Assembly (NCBI GenBank): GCA_029204225.1
Contig: CM055096.1
Coordinates: forward strand, 43,941,967-44,005,966
Direction of reading: 5' to 3'
From: Diphasiastrum complanatum
Taxonomy: Eukaryota > Streptophyta > Lycopodiopsida > Lycopodiales > Lycopodiaceae
DNA: 64,000 bases
Shown here: one piece after another, positions 51,865 to 61,518 of the stretch
Numbering within the stretch: position 1 is the first letter of the stretch
Layout: each line of letters starts with the position of its first letter
The notes under the pieces: model-generated
Told to the model about the DNA's origin: nothing
Seen by the model: the letters and a program-made list of their open reading frames with translations, nothing else
The model's database searches: none
Program-made: the position numbers and the translations under genes

Positions 51865-51884
51865 GCTGGAAAACAGATCGCTGA

Positions 51885-52077
51885 CTTCAGCTATTTTGTC
51901 GTTGGTGTCACAATAAACTAGCTCGATCTCCCCACTTTGCACTTTCTCTCGTATAAAATGCTGGTCTACCTCTATGTGCTTCGTCCATGCACGATAGACT
52001 GGATTCCTTGCAAGCTGAATCAACTTTGGTTACACAATGTAACAATGTAGGTCTTACTTGAGCAATTTGCATGTCCT
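51885..52077 (-). pseudogene. copia-C RNase H end
   Basis: [40 protein letters not shown] and IAEVSDLF, where family members have IADIFTK. Beyond this the frame runs into leader-like sequence. Confidence 0.82.
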
Positions 52078-52433
52078 AGTTATGGACTTGGCTCATTACA
52101 TTCGCCACGTCCATTCTTTTATTGTTATTATGCATAAGCAGGCCTAAGGGCCCTTTTTATTCATATACTGGCCTTGGGCCCTATTTGGTTATATTTTTAG
52201 GACTTGGTCACATTGATTTGGAGTGGGTCCTCCTATTGGGAGGGCGCACTATTTTCCCTCCCGTTTTTGAATCCTCCATTTGATTCAGGGAGAGGGTATA
52301 AGTAGGGCAGCACTGTATTCCTTTATTCAGTTTATGATGATTGCTCCTCTTTTAGCCTCCTTAAGCATTCTCTTCCTGCTTTCTAGCTTAAGTCCTGCTT
52401 TCTAGCATAGTGAGTGAATCTTAGCTTGTAACT
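52078..52433 (+). repeat. Solo LTR of the gypsy-3 type inside copia-C
   Basis: AGTTATGGACTTGGCTC...CTTGTAACT, 356 bp, with no internal sequence on either side. Left flank GTCCT and right flank GTCCA match at four of five positions. Comparison with copia-D (59.68 kb) shows a few bases of host sequence also missing. It probably formed by LTR-LTR recombination. Confidence 0.88.
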
Positions 52434-53001
52434 GTCCACGGCGTAATCAAATGGATTCACAGGCGGACCTCGTAGTCGCCCTGTACTCGGCTTCGGTAGA
52501 TGATAGAGCAATAGTAGGCTGCTTCTTGCTGCACCATGATATAGCCCCTGAACCTAGGCTGAAACAATAGCCTGTCGTCGATCTCCGATCGTCTCTATCA
52601 CCTGCCCAATCAAAATCTGAATAACCCTCCATCTGAAGGTCCCCATCATCTGTGTATCCAATCCCATAAGTCATTGTCCCTCTCACATATCGTAGGATCT
52701 GCTTGGCTGCCTTCCAATGTGCTTCGGTAGGCTTACTCATGAATTGACTTGCGATCCCAACCCTATAAGCAATATCTGGCCTGGTGGTAGTAAGGTAAAT
52801 CAAGCTGCCCACCAATTGACGATAGAGCGTCTCATCTGCAAATGCTGGACCATCATTTTTTGATGGCTTGTTGCTTGCATCCATGGGTGTGCTGATTGGT
52901 TTGCTTTCTTGCATGTTAAACCTCTTGAATAATTTCTGTGCATACTTTGCTTGTGAGATAAAAAGACAACGCTTCCCTTTCCAAACCTCAACTCCTAGGC
53001 A
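52434..53001 (-). pseudogene. copia-C RT end and RNase H
   Basis: An open frame (52,914-52,447) encodes LYRQLVGSLIYLTTTRPDIA, KAAKQILRYVRGT and [20 protein letters not shown], where D.DW is intact though SDSDW reads [25 protein letters not shown] follows. It is closely related to copia-D at 59.47 kb. Confidence 0.9.
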
Positions 53002-53640
53002 TTAGTGTAGCAAACCCAAATCTTTTATCTCAAACTCACTAGAAAGATTTTTCTTAACACAAGCAATAAGCTTCTTATTGCTTCCCGTGATGAATAGATC
53101 ATCCACATAGAGCACAACAACCACAAAGTCTTCTCCTTCCCTGAAGACATAAAGATTGCAATCAGACTTACTCTTCTCAAACCCTTGCCTTGCAAAGTAC
53201 TCGTCAATTCGGCTATACCAAGCCCTTGGCGCCTGTTTGAGCCCATACAAGGCTTTCCTAAGCCTACAAACCAGATTCTCCTTGCCTGTTATCTCAAACC
53301 CCTGCAGTTGTTCCATGTAAACCTCCTTCTGTAGGTGCCCATTAAGAAAGGCACTCTTGACATCCAATTGATGGACATCTCAATCAAAATATGAGGCTAT
53401 GGCCAAAACGGTCCTGATAGATGTCATCTTAGCAACAGGTGCGAATGTCTCATCATAGTCTAGCCCCTCCTGCTGGGCATAGCCTTTCGCTGCCAACGTT
53501 GCCTTGTACTTGTCCACTATTCCATTGGCATGAAACTTGGTCTTATGGACCCACTTACAACCTATTGGTTGCTTCCCTTCTGGCAATGTGTGAGCTCCCA
53601 TGTGTCATTCTTGACAATGGAGTCGTACTCCTCCTAAAAG
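53002..53640 (-). pseudogene. copia-C reverse transcriptase
   Basis: Two open pieces split by a stop at 53,380. The first (53,601-53,380) has KQPIGCKWVHKTKFHANG, KYKATLAAKGYAQQEGLDYD and FAPVAKM. The second (53,367-53,002) has MDVKSAFLNGHLQKEVYMEQ (motif A Asp), YGLKQAPRAWYSRID and VLYVDDLFITGSN with an intact YVDD box. Upstream EEYDSIVKNDTWEL joins directly to the end of protease. Confidence 0.92.
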
Positions 53641-54672
53641 ACGTCCTTCTTGCATTCCCTTGGCTACCACCTTGAAGCTTTGATCTTTGTCTTTTACTAA
53701 ACATGTAGATTCGTCAAACTCAACCACCATGTTCTGTTTGGTAATGGCACCAACAGATAGCAAGTTCTTAGCCAACCCTGGTACATGCAACACACTCTTG
53801 ATTTCCTTCACCTCACTTGATGACAGCTGTACTGCAACTGTGCCTTTTCCCCTCACCATACGTGTAGAATTATCTCCAAGGCATACATGCTGACCATCTC
53901 CTGTCTCCTCATAGGTGTTGAACCAATCTCTATGAGGTGTCATGTGCTTTGAGGCTCCAGAATCAATGTACCATCCACAAAATATGGATTCAAATGATAG
54001 GGCTGCGGTGAATAGTTCAAGCCCACCAAATTGCTCCTCATCTGCAACTTTGTCAACAAAGTGACCCTGCTGGTTCTTTCCCTTCTTCTGATCACTTTGC
54101 TTCTTCCTGCATTCAAAAGCAAAATGCCGATACTTGCCACAATAGTTGCAATTGCCCTTCCTCTTAGGTGTAGATGAGGAATTTGTGCTTGACTCCTCTC
54201 CAACCTCTAACTTGGACACCTGCTGCTCCAAACTTTGCTTTGAGTTCTTCTTTTTGCCTTTGCCTTTCTTTTGAAAGTTTTGCTTCTTCTTAGAAGCAAA
54301 TGCATGCTCTGGATTATCTTCCCTTTCAGAAAGATTCTTCCTTCTCATCTCCTCCTGTAAAAGAAGACCACATAACTCCCCAAAGGTTGGGAGTTTCTCC
54401 CTAGCAGAAAGGGACATCACATAGTCTTGATAGTTGAATGACAAGTTGTTCAAGACAATGGGGACAATACTCTTGTCACTTACTTTCTCTCCAACTGAAG
54501 CAAGCTGGTCCATTAGGTCCTTGACCTTTGTGATATGATCACCAATTGTTGCACCTGCTTCCATCTTGAGAGTATGTAACTTGTTTTGCAAATACACAAG
54601 CCTGGCTGAATCCACTGTTTCAAACATAGACTTCAGAAAGTCCAAGAATCCGCTGCATCCCTTGCATTGCAA
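53605..54672 (-). CDS. copia-C gag and protease
   Basis: 355 open codons. FETVDSARLVYLQNKLHTLK and LCGLLLQEEMRRKNL are gag. A Lys-rich basic stretch leads to the knuckle CNYCGKYRHFAFEC (about 54,120-54,160). Protease has WYIDSGASKHMT (about 53,930-53,965) and LHVPGLAKNLLSVGAI. At GMQEGRLLGG the integrase should follow. Instead the sequence goes to the RT N-terminus and stops at 53,605. Confidence 0.9.
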   Translation of the reverse strand: MQCKGCSGFLDFLKSMFETVDSARLVYLQNKLHTLKMEAGATIGDHITKVKDLMDQLASVGEKVSDKSIVPIVLNNLSFNYQDYVMSLSAREKLPTFGELCGLLLQEEMRRKNLSEREDNPEHAFASKKKQNFQKKGKGKKKNSKQSLEQQVSKLEVGEESSTNSSSTPKRKGNCNYCGKYRHFAFECRKKQSDQKKGKNQQGHFVDKVADEEQFGGLELFTAALSFESIFCGWYIDSGASKHMTPHRDWFNTYEETGDGQHVCLGDNSTRMVRGKGTVAVQLSSSEVKEIKSVLHVPGLAKNLLSVGAITKQNMVVEFDESTCLVKDKDQSFKVVAKGMQEGRLLGGVRLHCQE

Positions 54673-54909
54673 ATGTGAGGAATAATATTGTCCTTGACAG
54701 AAAGATTGATTATCCTATGAGTTTTCTGTCTCCTGTTCATGTAGTCCTTCAATTCAGGATCAGATGTTGGTACAGGCTCTGTACCTGCCATCACCTCCCA
54801 GCAATTCTTGTCCATCAAGATATTAGCCATCTTGAACTTCCACACTCTGTAGTTTGTGCCATCTAGTTTGCTGGATTCACCCAGCAAACTCTCCCCAAGA
54901 CTAGCCATG
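54633..54909 (-). pseudogene. copia-C gag start
   Basis: ATG at 54,909 gives MASLGESLLGESSKLDGTNY, then RVWKFKMANIL and YMNRRQKTHRIINLSVKDNI, matching copia-B gag. A frameshift near 54,640 leads to the next frame. Codons upstream of this Met (to 55,013) are untranslated leader. Confidence 0.87.
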
Positions 54910-55161
54910 CTATAATCTGTGCTCAAAAGAAGCTCAACCTGAAAAAGATCAGAAAAGAAACAACTTCCAGCCACTAGGGTTTGACCCCAAACTAGGGTAC
55001 GTAGCCACTTCAAGGGGCAACCCTTCAGCTCCTTCTTTTGTCTTTGCCACTTGGTATGGTCTCACTAGCACAAGCACTAGGCCCCACTGGAACAGAAACC
55101 ATAAGCCCTTATAGAATGTGCGCCCTACTTTTGTGTAAGCTCCTCCAAAAAGACTCCCCAA

Positions 55162-56716
55162 AACTTAGCCAGATTTAGAGAGGTTTTGGATCATCCTACT
55201 CCCCTTGCCAATAGCTCTCCAACAGTGCAAGACTCAACCTGATGTGACACCTGTAGATCAAAAGCTCCCCCTTTCAAGATTGAGGTGCTTGTACAAGATG
55301 AGAATCTTCGCAAGAAACTAAGCACTGAAGTTTCTCTCACAGGCTAGACGTGACAGGTGTGGCAAGCTGTCTGGCCGACATTCTACGTTGTATCGGTTTG
55401 GTTTCTATTCAAGTCATAGTAACTTGGTTATGTTGTAAGATCTTTCTTGTCTATCTGAACTACGATCACTTCAGATTTATGAGTAATCGAAGTGATTGCT
55501 TGTTGTGGTTGTCATGTAATTCCTAGATACCATCCAAGTCATAGTTGATTGTTCATGTGGTGGTACTAAGTGAGATCGATTCTATTTTGAGTTGGAGAAA
55601 AGTTCTAGAATCTATCCAAGTTCATGTTCTGTCATGTGGTAAGTTATAAGAGTGGGAAGCCAAGGCTGTTAATTAGTCGTTGAAAATCAATAGAACACGT
55701 TGTTGTTTAGATTCAAGAAAAACAACATGGTTGAAGATGGACATACACCAAGTTTGCATATGACAAAGTGTTAGAATAACTAGATATCAAGATGAAATGC
55801 TTTCTAGGTCGGAAAGTTGTTTGGTGCAAGTGACTCTGTGTGTGAGATAGAGGTAGGAGATTCATGTCAAGTACTTTGCGTGAGAAAGTATTTGAAGGGG
55901 AGTATCAGTTACTTTGTGTGAGGAAGTATTGTATACATTTATCTTTCTATTGGGGATGCTCTTTTACTTGCATATTTGGTTTGGTTCATGGATGATATTT
56001 GGAGAGAGTGGTTGGAATGCAAACATGAAGTGTACATCCAAGGGGAGTAGTTCAACCAAAGTCCATCAAGTTCATCACAAGTGGTAACTTATGAGAGTAC
56101 CAGGAGAATTGAAATGGGTTCAATTCAAGGAATCGACACAAGAGGAGCCAACTACTTATGAAGTGCAGGTTTCTAAAGTGGGTGTTGATATATGAGATTT
56201 GATGTTGACATTTGTAGATCTATTTCCTACTTATGGTTATCATGATGGTGTTACTACAATCAAAGAAGATTATTTTTTCTTTATCAATGTTGGGGAGATC
56301 CTTACATTTGTGATATCTTGAAAGATGTTCAAAGGGACCAAGGGAGTCAATCTTCAAGCAAAGTTCTCAAGGTTAAGGCAAAAGTTATCATGTCTACATT
56401 ATTTGATTCCGGGGAGTCAAAGTTCTTTGATTCAAAGGAAGTCAAGGAAACAGGTGATATGTTGCACTCATGGTAGTCACACATATACACTAAAGGGACA
56501 TGAAGACTACAGCAAGACATTGGGAAATCATATGAAGCAAGATCGACATTCAGAGGAGTTCTACATCATCATACAAAGAAAGTTTTACATCGAGTAATGA
56601 AGACATCGAGATCAGAGCTGATCATGAATTCTACATCAGAATTGAGGATCTTCATTACATGGGCTTCATGGACATGCATACTTTTGTTATGCATACTTCT
56701 AGAGAATGTAAACATT
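55162..56716 (+). other. T1 internal region, no gene
   Basis: AT-rich, without pol motifs. AAGTACTTTGCGTGAGAAAG-like units repeat near 55,878-55,930, and CAAGGGGAGT/GGGGAGTCAA purine stretches occur at 56,038 and 56,415. One 90-codon frame (56,325) has no recognisable domain. It probably represents non-coding interior of T1. Confidence 0.6.
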
Positions 56717-56725
56717 AAGGGGGAG
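56717..56725 (+). promoter_or_regulatory. T1 polypurine tract
   Basis: AAGGGGGAG directly before the LTR start TGTTACAG. Confidence 0.9.
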
Positions 56726-57118
56726 TGTTACAGTCAATGTTTACATTAGTACCCCTAATGTTATCATCTAGGTTAACTAGGATTGTTGGGCCGTGCCTGC
56801 ATGCTAATTTAGGGGCCCTTACCTATATTTAGTAAAAGTCAAGTTAGACTGTAGTTAGACAAGTTTTGCTATAGATAGGTGTTGGTGCTTTTACCATATA
56901 TAGAGACATTAATTAGGCAATTGCTTTTAGGCTGCTTTTGCTTTTCGACATAGATCAAAGTCTATAAGTATGATGGGCGCCCTACCTCATTTGTAATGGG
57001 ACGTAGTTGGAGTACATCTATTCATCATTGTTGTTCTCTCTCATGTGTATGACTATTGTCTAACAACAATAGGAATCTTTTCTTGGGTTACTTGTATGAT
57101 CAAGTCAGTTTTCTATCA
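56726..57118 (+). repeat. T1 3' LTR
   Basis: 393 bp, TGTTACAG...TTCTATCA, with TATATAG at 56,897. Followed by GTACT, the right target duplication. Confidence 0.93.
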
Positions 57119-57900
57119 GTACTTGGAGAGATATCACTCGCCTGCAGATCACCATGTCAAGGAGGATGATTCGTGCGAAGCCATCAGTTCCTCATGAGAT
57201 TCTTCTGGCAGAGTTCGCCTCACTTCCCATGGTGGTAGAGGCTTTGTTTCAGATTGTTACCTTTCTACATCGACTTGAGACCATGGATACTCACAGATAC
57301 GCGATGGCAGCGCTTACCTCTTCTCGAGCTATAGCTGGACAGCAAGCTAGATCCTCCTGGTATGGTGATGTGGCTACCTTCCTCCAGGCATGGGGCTTCT
57401 CGATGCTAGATCTCCCACAGGGAACTCATGCATTTATCAAACAACAGTTGTATCGTAGCTATTGCCGCATAGTATGGGATCGTCCTAATCATGACAGGGT
57501 CAAGCTTACCTTTTATGGCGCACATATCTTGCGAACAGATAGGACACCAAACATTTTCTCTTGCTGGAAAAGATTTATCAGCAATATTTTTCATAGCGTT
57601 TTGGAAATCAGCAGTTAGTTGACAAGCAGATATTCAGGCATTTCAAGAGAGCATCGGATCTGCCAGATATGCACATTGGGTGTAGTGGAGGATGAGTTCC
57701 ATTTTATGTTCACATGCCCTACATACTATGAGATACGTGGTCAATATCATTGTTTATACCGGGACACCCCCATTACCCTCAATACCTTTTTGGAGTATCA
57801 AGATCCCAGATGTGCTGGCCTTTTACTACAAGAGATGGTTACGCTGAGAGCCTCTTTGATACCTTCGGAGGATACTCCTAATTATGGCCAGCATCTATGA
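57119..57900 (+). pseudogene. LINE-B ORF2 C-terminus
   Basis: Resumes after T1 with W.DITRLQITMSRRMIRAKP, open to 57,616: VPHEILLAEFASLP, SSWYGDVATFLQAWGFSM and LPQGTHAFIKQQLYRSYC. A second piece has the knuckle ICQICTLGVVEDEFHFMFTC (about 57,657-57,716) and YYEIRGQYHCLYRDTP, ending at 57,898. The same module occurs in LINE-A, -C and -D. It may bind template RNA, by analogy with other LINE C-terminal knuckles. Confidence 0.9.
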
Positions 57901-58352
57901 TCTTATCACTAGCTTCTTTCAGAAGCGTGAGCGCGATGACCTATCTGATGATGAGGCATACCGGTGAGGGCGAAGGCCCAACGTACTCAGCCACCACCTT
58001 CTACCAGATCTACTCGAGCCTCCCGAGTTACCAGAGCTCCTCGACACCAGCCACGGATCACAGCTTCTATGGGTATTAGACGTTTTTTCCGAGATTGATT
58101 TTATCCTCAGCAAAGCAAGTGGTTAAGCTCTTGCACTTGTACCCTCTTTAGAGCTAGAGGTTAAGCTCTTCTATGCTTTCTTTGATTCTATATTTGATGT
58201 GTCTTTTGACTAGCTAGAGAGATTTCTATATTGTTTTTTCCACTTAAACTAGCGATTTTTATGTTGTCCGACATGGACAATGTTCCTACGAGATATGTAC
58301 TTATTCTTTTTGTCTTATGTGCCCTTGGGCACCCAACAGACATTAATATAAT
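57901..58352 (+). other. LINE-B 3' untranslated region
   Basis: Ends GTCTTATGTGCCCTTGGGCA, CCCAACAGACATTAATATAA. The GCCCTTGGGC palindrome is shared with 18.18 kb. Confidence 0.75.
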
Positions 58353-58390
58353 TTCTTCTTCTTCTTCTTCTTCTTCTTCTTCTTCTTCTT

Positions 58391-58456
<66 letters not shown>
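58353..58456. repeat. (TTC)n(TC)n compound microsatellite
   Basis: TTC units to about 58,390, then about 30 TC units. It joins the LINE-B tail to a truncated LINE-C. Confidence 0.97.
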
Positions 58457-58460
<4 letters not shown>

Positions 58461-59471
58461 AGAGGTATGGTGTGCAGGTCTTACATCTTCGGAGTGGGCC
58501 AGTATTTCACGATTGCAGGTTCTCATGTTATCTTGGATGATACGGGCGAAGCCATCTGTCCCACATCAGATTATCCTGACAGAGTTTGCGATCCCTCCCA
58601 TTCAGCTATCCGCCATCTTCCAGCTTATTCTATATATTCAGCGTATTATGACGTTACCCACAGATGAGCAGAGATACACACAGACGACACTTGCCTCCTC
58701 GCGAGACCTTTATGATCAGGGGCATCGACTATCATGGTTCTCTCAGGCCTCCTGGATACTGGATATACTTGGGATTTCTATCGCAGACCTTCCATCGGGC
58801 ACCCATGAGTATATCAGATGCTTTCTCTATAGAGCATACCTGAGCCGGACATGGCAGGGACAGCTCGGGGTCAAACCCGACTATTACAGGACACACTTTC
58901 TGGAGCTAGACACAGTTAAATTTCCAGTTTTGCCACACTATCTCACCTCAGGTCTATCTCATGGGCTCCGATTTATTCTGGGCCAATTCCGAGTGTCCTC
59001 ACACCAGTTGGCGATTGAGACTGGAAGCTTCCAAGGTACCCCACGTGAGGAGCGATTTTGTTAGTTATGTTCATTATCTATGGTTGAGACAGAGGAGCAT
59101 TTCCTTTTCACATGTCCAGTTTACTATGAGATCAGAGGGCGATATCATTGCCTTTTTCGTCAGACACCAGTTACATTACGGTCCCTCATCTCATATGAGG
59201 ACCCTAGATGTGTGGCACTTATGATACGTGAGATGTCCCTCCTGCGTCAAGACCTATGTCAGACAGCTTAGCACAGTTATCCAGACACACAGTCTCAAAT
59301 TACATCCTTCTTCTCTCGCCGGAGATCACGTCCTGATGCAGACATGACTGACAGCGATTGCGACGACATTCCCAGACCTAGGATGCAGAGACGACGCATC
59401 ACCCAGCCTCAGGCGGTCACGAGAGTTACACGCCCTACTAGACCTCTTACACAGAGACACACTATACATCA
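58457..59471 (+). pseudogene. LINE-C, 5'-truncated ORF2 end
   Basis: Starts directly after the microsatellite at SEVWCAGL and is open to 59,064: MIRAKPSVPHQIILTEFAIP, RLSWFSQASWIL, LPSGTHEYIRCFLYRAYL, GQLGVKPDYYRTHFLE and GQFRVSSHQLAIETGSF. One stop at 59,062 precedes the knuckle, whose Cys pair is damaged. EEHFLFTCPVYYEIRG and SYEDPRCVALMIREM follow to 59,271. The Arg/Asp-rich tail reaches about 59,471, where copia sequence starts without any LINE 3' UTR. Confidence 0.9.
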
Positions 59472-59829
59472 GCTGGAGGCTTATTCAGATTCTGATTGGG
59501 CAGGTGATAGAGATGATCGGAGATCGATGACAGGCTATTGTTTTAGCCTAGGTTCAGGAGCTATATCTTGGTGCAGCAAGAAGCAGCCTACTATTGCTCT
59601 ATCATCTACCGAAGCTGAATACAGGGTGACTACGAGGTCCGCCTGTGAAGCCATTTGGTTACGTCGTCTACTTGAGGACATGCAAATTGCTCAAGTAAGT
59701 CCTACATTGTTGCAATTTGATAACCAAAGTTGCATTCAGCTTGCGAGAAATCCAGTCTATCATGCATGGACGAAGCACATAGAGGTGGACCAGCTCATAC
59801 GGGAGAAAGACCAACAACCAGATAGCTAA
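59344..59829 (+). CDS. Chimeric frame: LINE-C tail fused to copia RNase H
   Basis: 161 codons without a stop. The first ~43 are the LINE Arg/Asp-rich tail ([20 protein letters not shown]). At about 59,472 the frame enters copia RNase [59 protein letters not shown] and [17 protein letters not shown]. All RNase H acidic positions visible here (D.DW, SSTEAEY, FDNQS) look intact. There is no evidence of expression. Confidence 0.78.
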   Translation: MTDSDCDDIPRPRMQRRRITQPQAVTRVTRPTRPLTQRHTIHQLEAYSDSDWAGDRDDRRSMTGYCFSLGSGAISWCSKKQPTIALSSTEAEYRVTTRSACEAIWLRRLLEDMQIAQVSPTLLQFDNQSCIQLARNPVYHAWTKHIEVDQLIREKDQQPDS

Positions 59830-60000
59830 TATCTTTACTAAACCACTTAGTAAAGAAAAGTTGGAAAAGTTCAGAAGTTTGTTGGGTGTCAGTGAATAAA
59901 ATTGCCATTAAGCACTAGTTAAGTTGTAAGTTGTATATAACTCATGGGGCATTTATTAGTGAGAGTGGCCCACTTGACCAAGTAGCTCACTCCTATGGTT
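59472..60000 (+). mobile_element. copia-D, RNase H end and 3' region
   Basis: RNase H as above, then, after a frameshift, [20 protein letters not shown] and LGVSE with a stop at about 59,899. About 100 bp of AT-rich 3' sequence follows without a clear purine tract or LTR. It is related to copia-C. Confidence 0.85.
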
Positions 60001-60084
60001 GACACCTAGACTTTCCATGCATGTATCTGAGGTGCTTGCCTCACAAGGGGCTTGGAGGACCCACGCCCTCCTCTCTCTCTCTGA

Positions 60085-60360
60085 GTCCTCCTCCTTTGTT
60101 GAGGGTGTTGGCTCACCTTACTTGGACCTTTCAGTGGATATCATCAGATTTGCAGAGCATGGGCAAATTCTCCTCACTGGGGATTTTAATGCCCGGACAG
60201 CTTCACGACAGACAGACTTCCATGATGCTACAGATCACATGCGAGTTCATGCCCTGGATAGTGACAGCTTGGGGATCACCAGGTCATATGGTGAGTACCT
60301 GTTGCAGGCAGCTATACGTGTCACCCTCACAGTGGCAGTCATAGTGTGGTTGATTAACTC
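60085..60360 (+). pseudogene. LINE-D endonuclease, C-terminal half
   Basis: SSFVEGVGSPYLDLSVDIIR, HGQILLTGDFNARTASRQTD with catalytic Asp and Asn, and SYGEYLLQ. A frameshift at about 60,310 leads to HSVVD-equivalent codons. The upstream codons back to 59,999 are copia/flank sequence, so the apparent ATG there is not a LINE start. Confidence 0.85.
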
Positions 60361-61518
60361 ATGGGGTCACGGTCATCCATTCCTCTCATTCACAACTTCC
60401 GTATCTCCCCTACCACCCTCTCTGATCATTCGTTCCTATCCTTCGCTACTGGCCACCTTCCACCACCACAACTTCAACACCAGTCCACCATCCTTCCCCG
60501 TGCACCCCAATTCACCTTCCATCCCCCCTCTATCCCACTCTACCAGGAATCCCTCACCTCCTTACTTCACTCTTTTCCACACAGTGAATCACTGGAATCA
60601 CAAGCCGCCTTCCTCACCAGTCTCCACTCTACGGCTACTTTGGCCTTTCCCTCTAAATCTCATAAACACAAACCAGTCCATCCACGATCATCCCGACCTT
60701 TCCATCCACCGTGGTATGACGCGGAATGCCGATCCCTTCACCACTCTGTCACACATGCTCGTTTCCACGCCCGCCATCTCCTCCGCTCTTCACGACAATT
60801 GTACAACCACACACTCCGTCGCAAAAAAAGTGCCTATGACGATTCCGAAAGAAACCGTCTTGTGAACCTCCTTCTCAGCTCCTCTGGTGCCTTTTGGCGT
60901 GAGTTTATCCCTCGTGCACCTCCCCCTCTTTTGGACGATTTACATATTTGGACCGACAATGCTACCCAGCTTTACACAATACCCACTGATACGCCCATCT
61001 CCATCTCTCCTCGACCTTCAGACTTCACCTTCTTCACCCCTGACTTGGTTCGGGCAGCAATCAAAAAGCTGAAAACCCACCGCACCAGAGACATTGAAGA
61101 TCTTGAGTCTGAGCTACTAATTCACCCCCCCGATACCCTTTCCCCTACATTATCCACTCTCCTTAACCATGCTGTTGTTGAGGGCTTCCCATCCTCTTGG
61201 TGTACCAACATCATACATCCTATCCATAAAAACGGTGACCCCATGGTACCTGGTAATTACAGCACTACTATGATTGGACATGTCCTCGCGAAGGTATATG
61301 GCGTCATCCTCCAATCTGCAGTTAGCTCAGAAGCAAAGTCCAGGAGATTACATGCTTTGGGTCAGGCAGGGTTCCTCGCTCATTATTCCACTACAGATCA
61401 CATATTCACACTCCAAACCATCATTGAGGAAGCTAGACACAGGGAAGAAAAGGTTTACTGTTGTTTTGTGGAATTCAAGAAAGCCTTTGATTCTATTCCA
61501 TGCTCTTTACTTATTTAG
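60361..61518 (+). CDS. LINE-D ORF2: endonuclease end and RT first half
   Basis: 385 open codons. SIPLIHNFRISPTTLSDHSF holds the endonuclease SDH motif. The linker has HPPWYDAECRSLHHS and RRKKSAYDDSERNR. RT fingers: FTFFTPDLVRAAIKKLKTHR, SSWCTNIIHPIHKNGDP and GQAGFLAHYSTTDHIFTL. Motif A reads CCFVEFKKAFDSIP: the catalytic Asp (LINE-B has FVDFRKAF) is Glu. The frame ends at a TAG (61,516) in the middle of RT. Confidence 0.9.
   Translation: MGSRSSIPLIHNFRISPTTLSDHSFLSFATGHLPPPQLQHQSTILPRAPQFTFHPPSIPLYQESLTSLLHSFPHSESLESQAAFLTSLHSTATLAFPSKSHKHKPVHPRSSRPFHPPWYDAECRSLHHSVTHARFHARHLLRSSRQLYNHTLRRKKSAYDDSERNRLVNLLLSSSGAFWREFIPRAPPPLLDDLHIWTDNATQLYTIPTDTPISISPRPSDFTFFTPDLVRAAIKKLKTHRTRDIEDLESELLIHPPDTLSPTLSTLLNHAVVEGFPSSWCTNIIHPIHKNGDPMVPGNYSTTMIGHVLAKVYGVILQSAVSSEAKSRRLHALGQAGFLAHYSTTDHIFTLQTIIEEARHREEKVYCCFVEFKKAFDSIPCSLLI

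Larger units (their letters stand above)
51865..55161 (-). mobile_element. copia-C, integrase deleted, carrying a solo LTR
   Basis: Minus-strand gag, protease, RT and RNase H, with integrase missing at about 53,640-53,605. RNase H is interrupted by a solo LTR (52,078-52,433). No LTRs or primer site of its own were found. It lies within T1. Confidence 0.88.
38180..57118 (+). mobile_element. LTR element T1, mostly non-coding, hosting nested insertions
   Basis: 5' LTR (38,180-38,490), primer site (38,491), 3' purine tract and 3' LTR (56,726-57,118) are all present with a perfect 5-bp duplication. Its own interior is only 38,491-38,563 on the left and about 55,170-56,725 on the right. The rest is gypsy-3, gypsy-4 and copia-C. 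The right interior has no pol domains, so T1 was probably non-autonomous or lost its pol to the insertions. Confidence 0.88.
34802..58352 (+). mobile_element. LINE-B, split by an 18.9-kb LTR-element insertion
   Basis: Two segments, 34,802-38,179 and 57,119-58,352, form one LINE: leader, ORF1 remnant, endonuclease, RT, C-terminal knuckle, 3' UTR. The break is bounded by a direct repeat GTACT (38,175-38,179 and 57,119-57,123). Across the break the protein continues from HGT to W.DITRLQ in register with LINE-D. The 3' end shares GTCTTATGTGCCC and GGGCACCC with the tail at 18.2 kb. Confidence 0.92.

Noticed and set aside
52073-52438. Perfect target duplication around the solo LTR
   Set aside because: The flanks are GTCCT and GTCCA, one mismatch, and comparison with copia-D suggests a few host bases are missing, so it is not a clean duplication.
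59999-60865. 288-codon frame from 59,999 as one gene
   Set aside because: Its start lies in copia/flank sequence, only the middle matches the endonuclease, and the end is a shifted reading of LINE-D.
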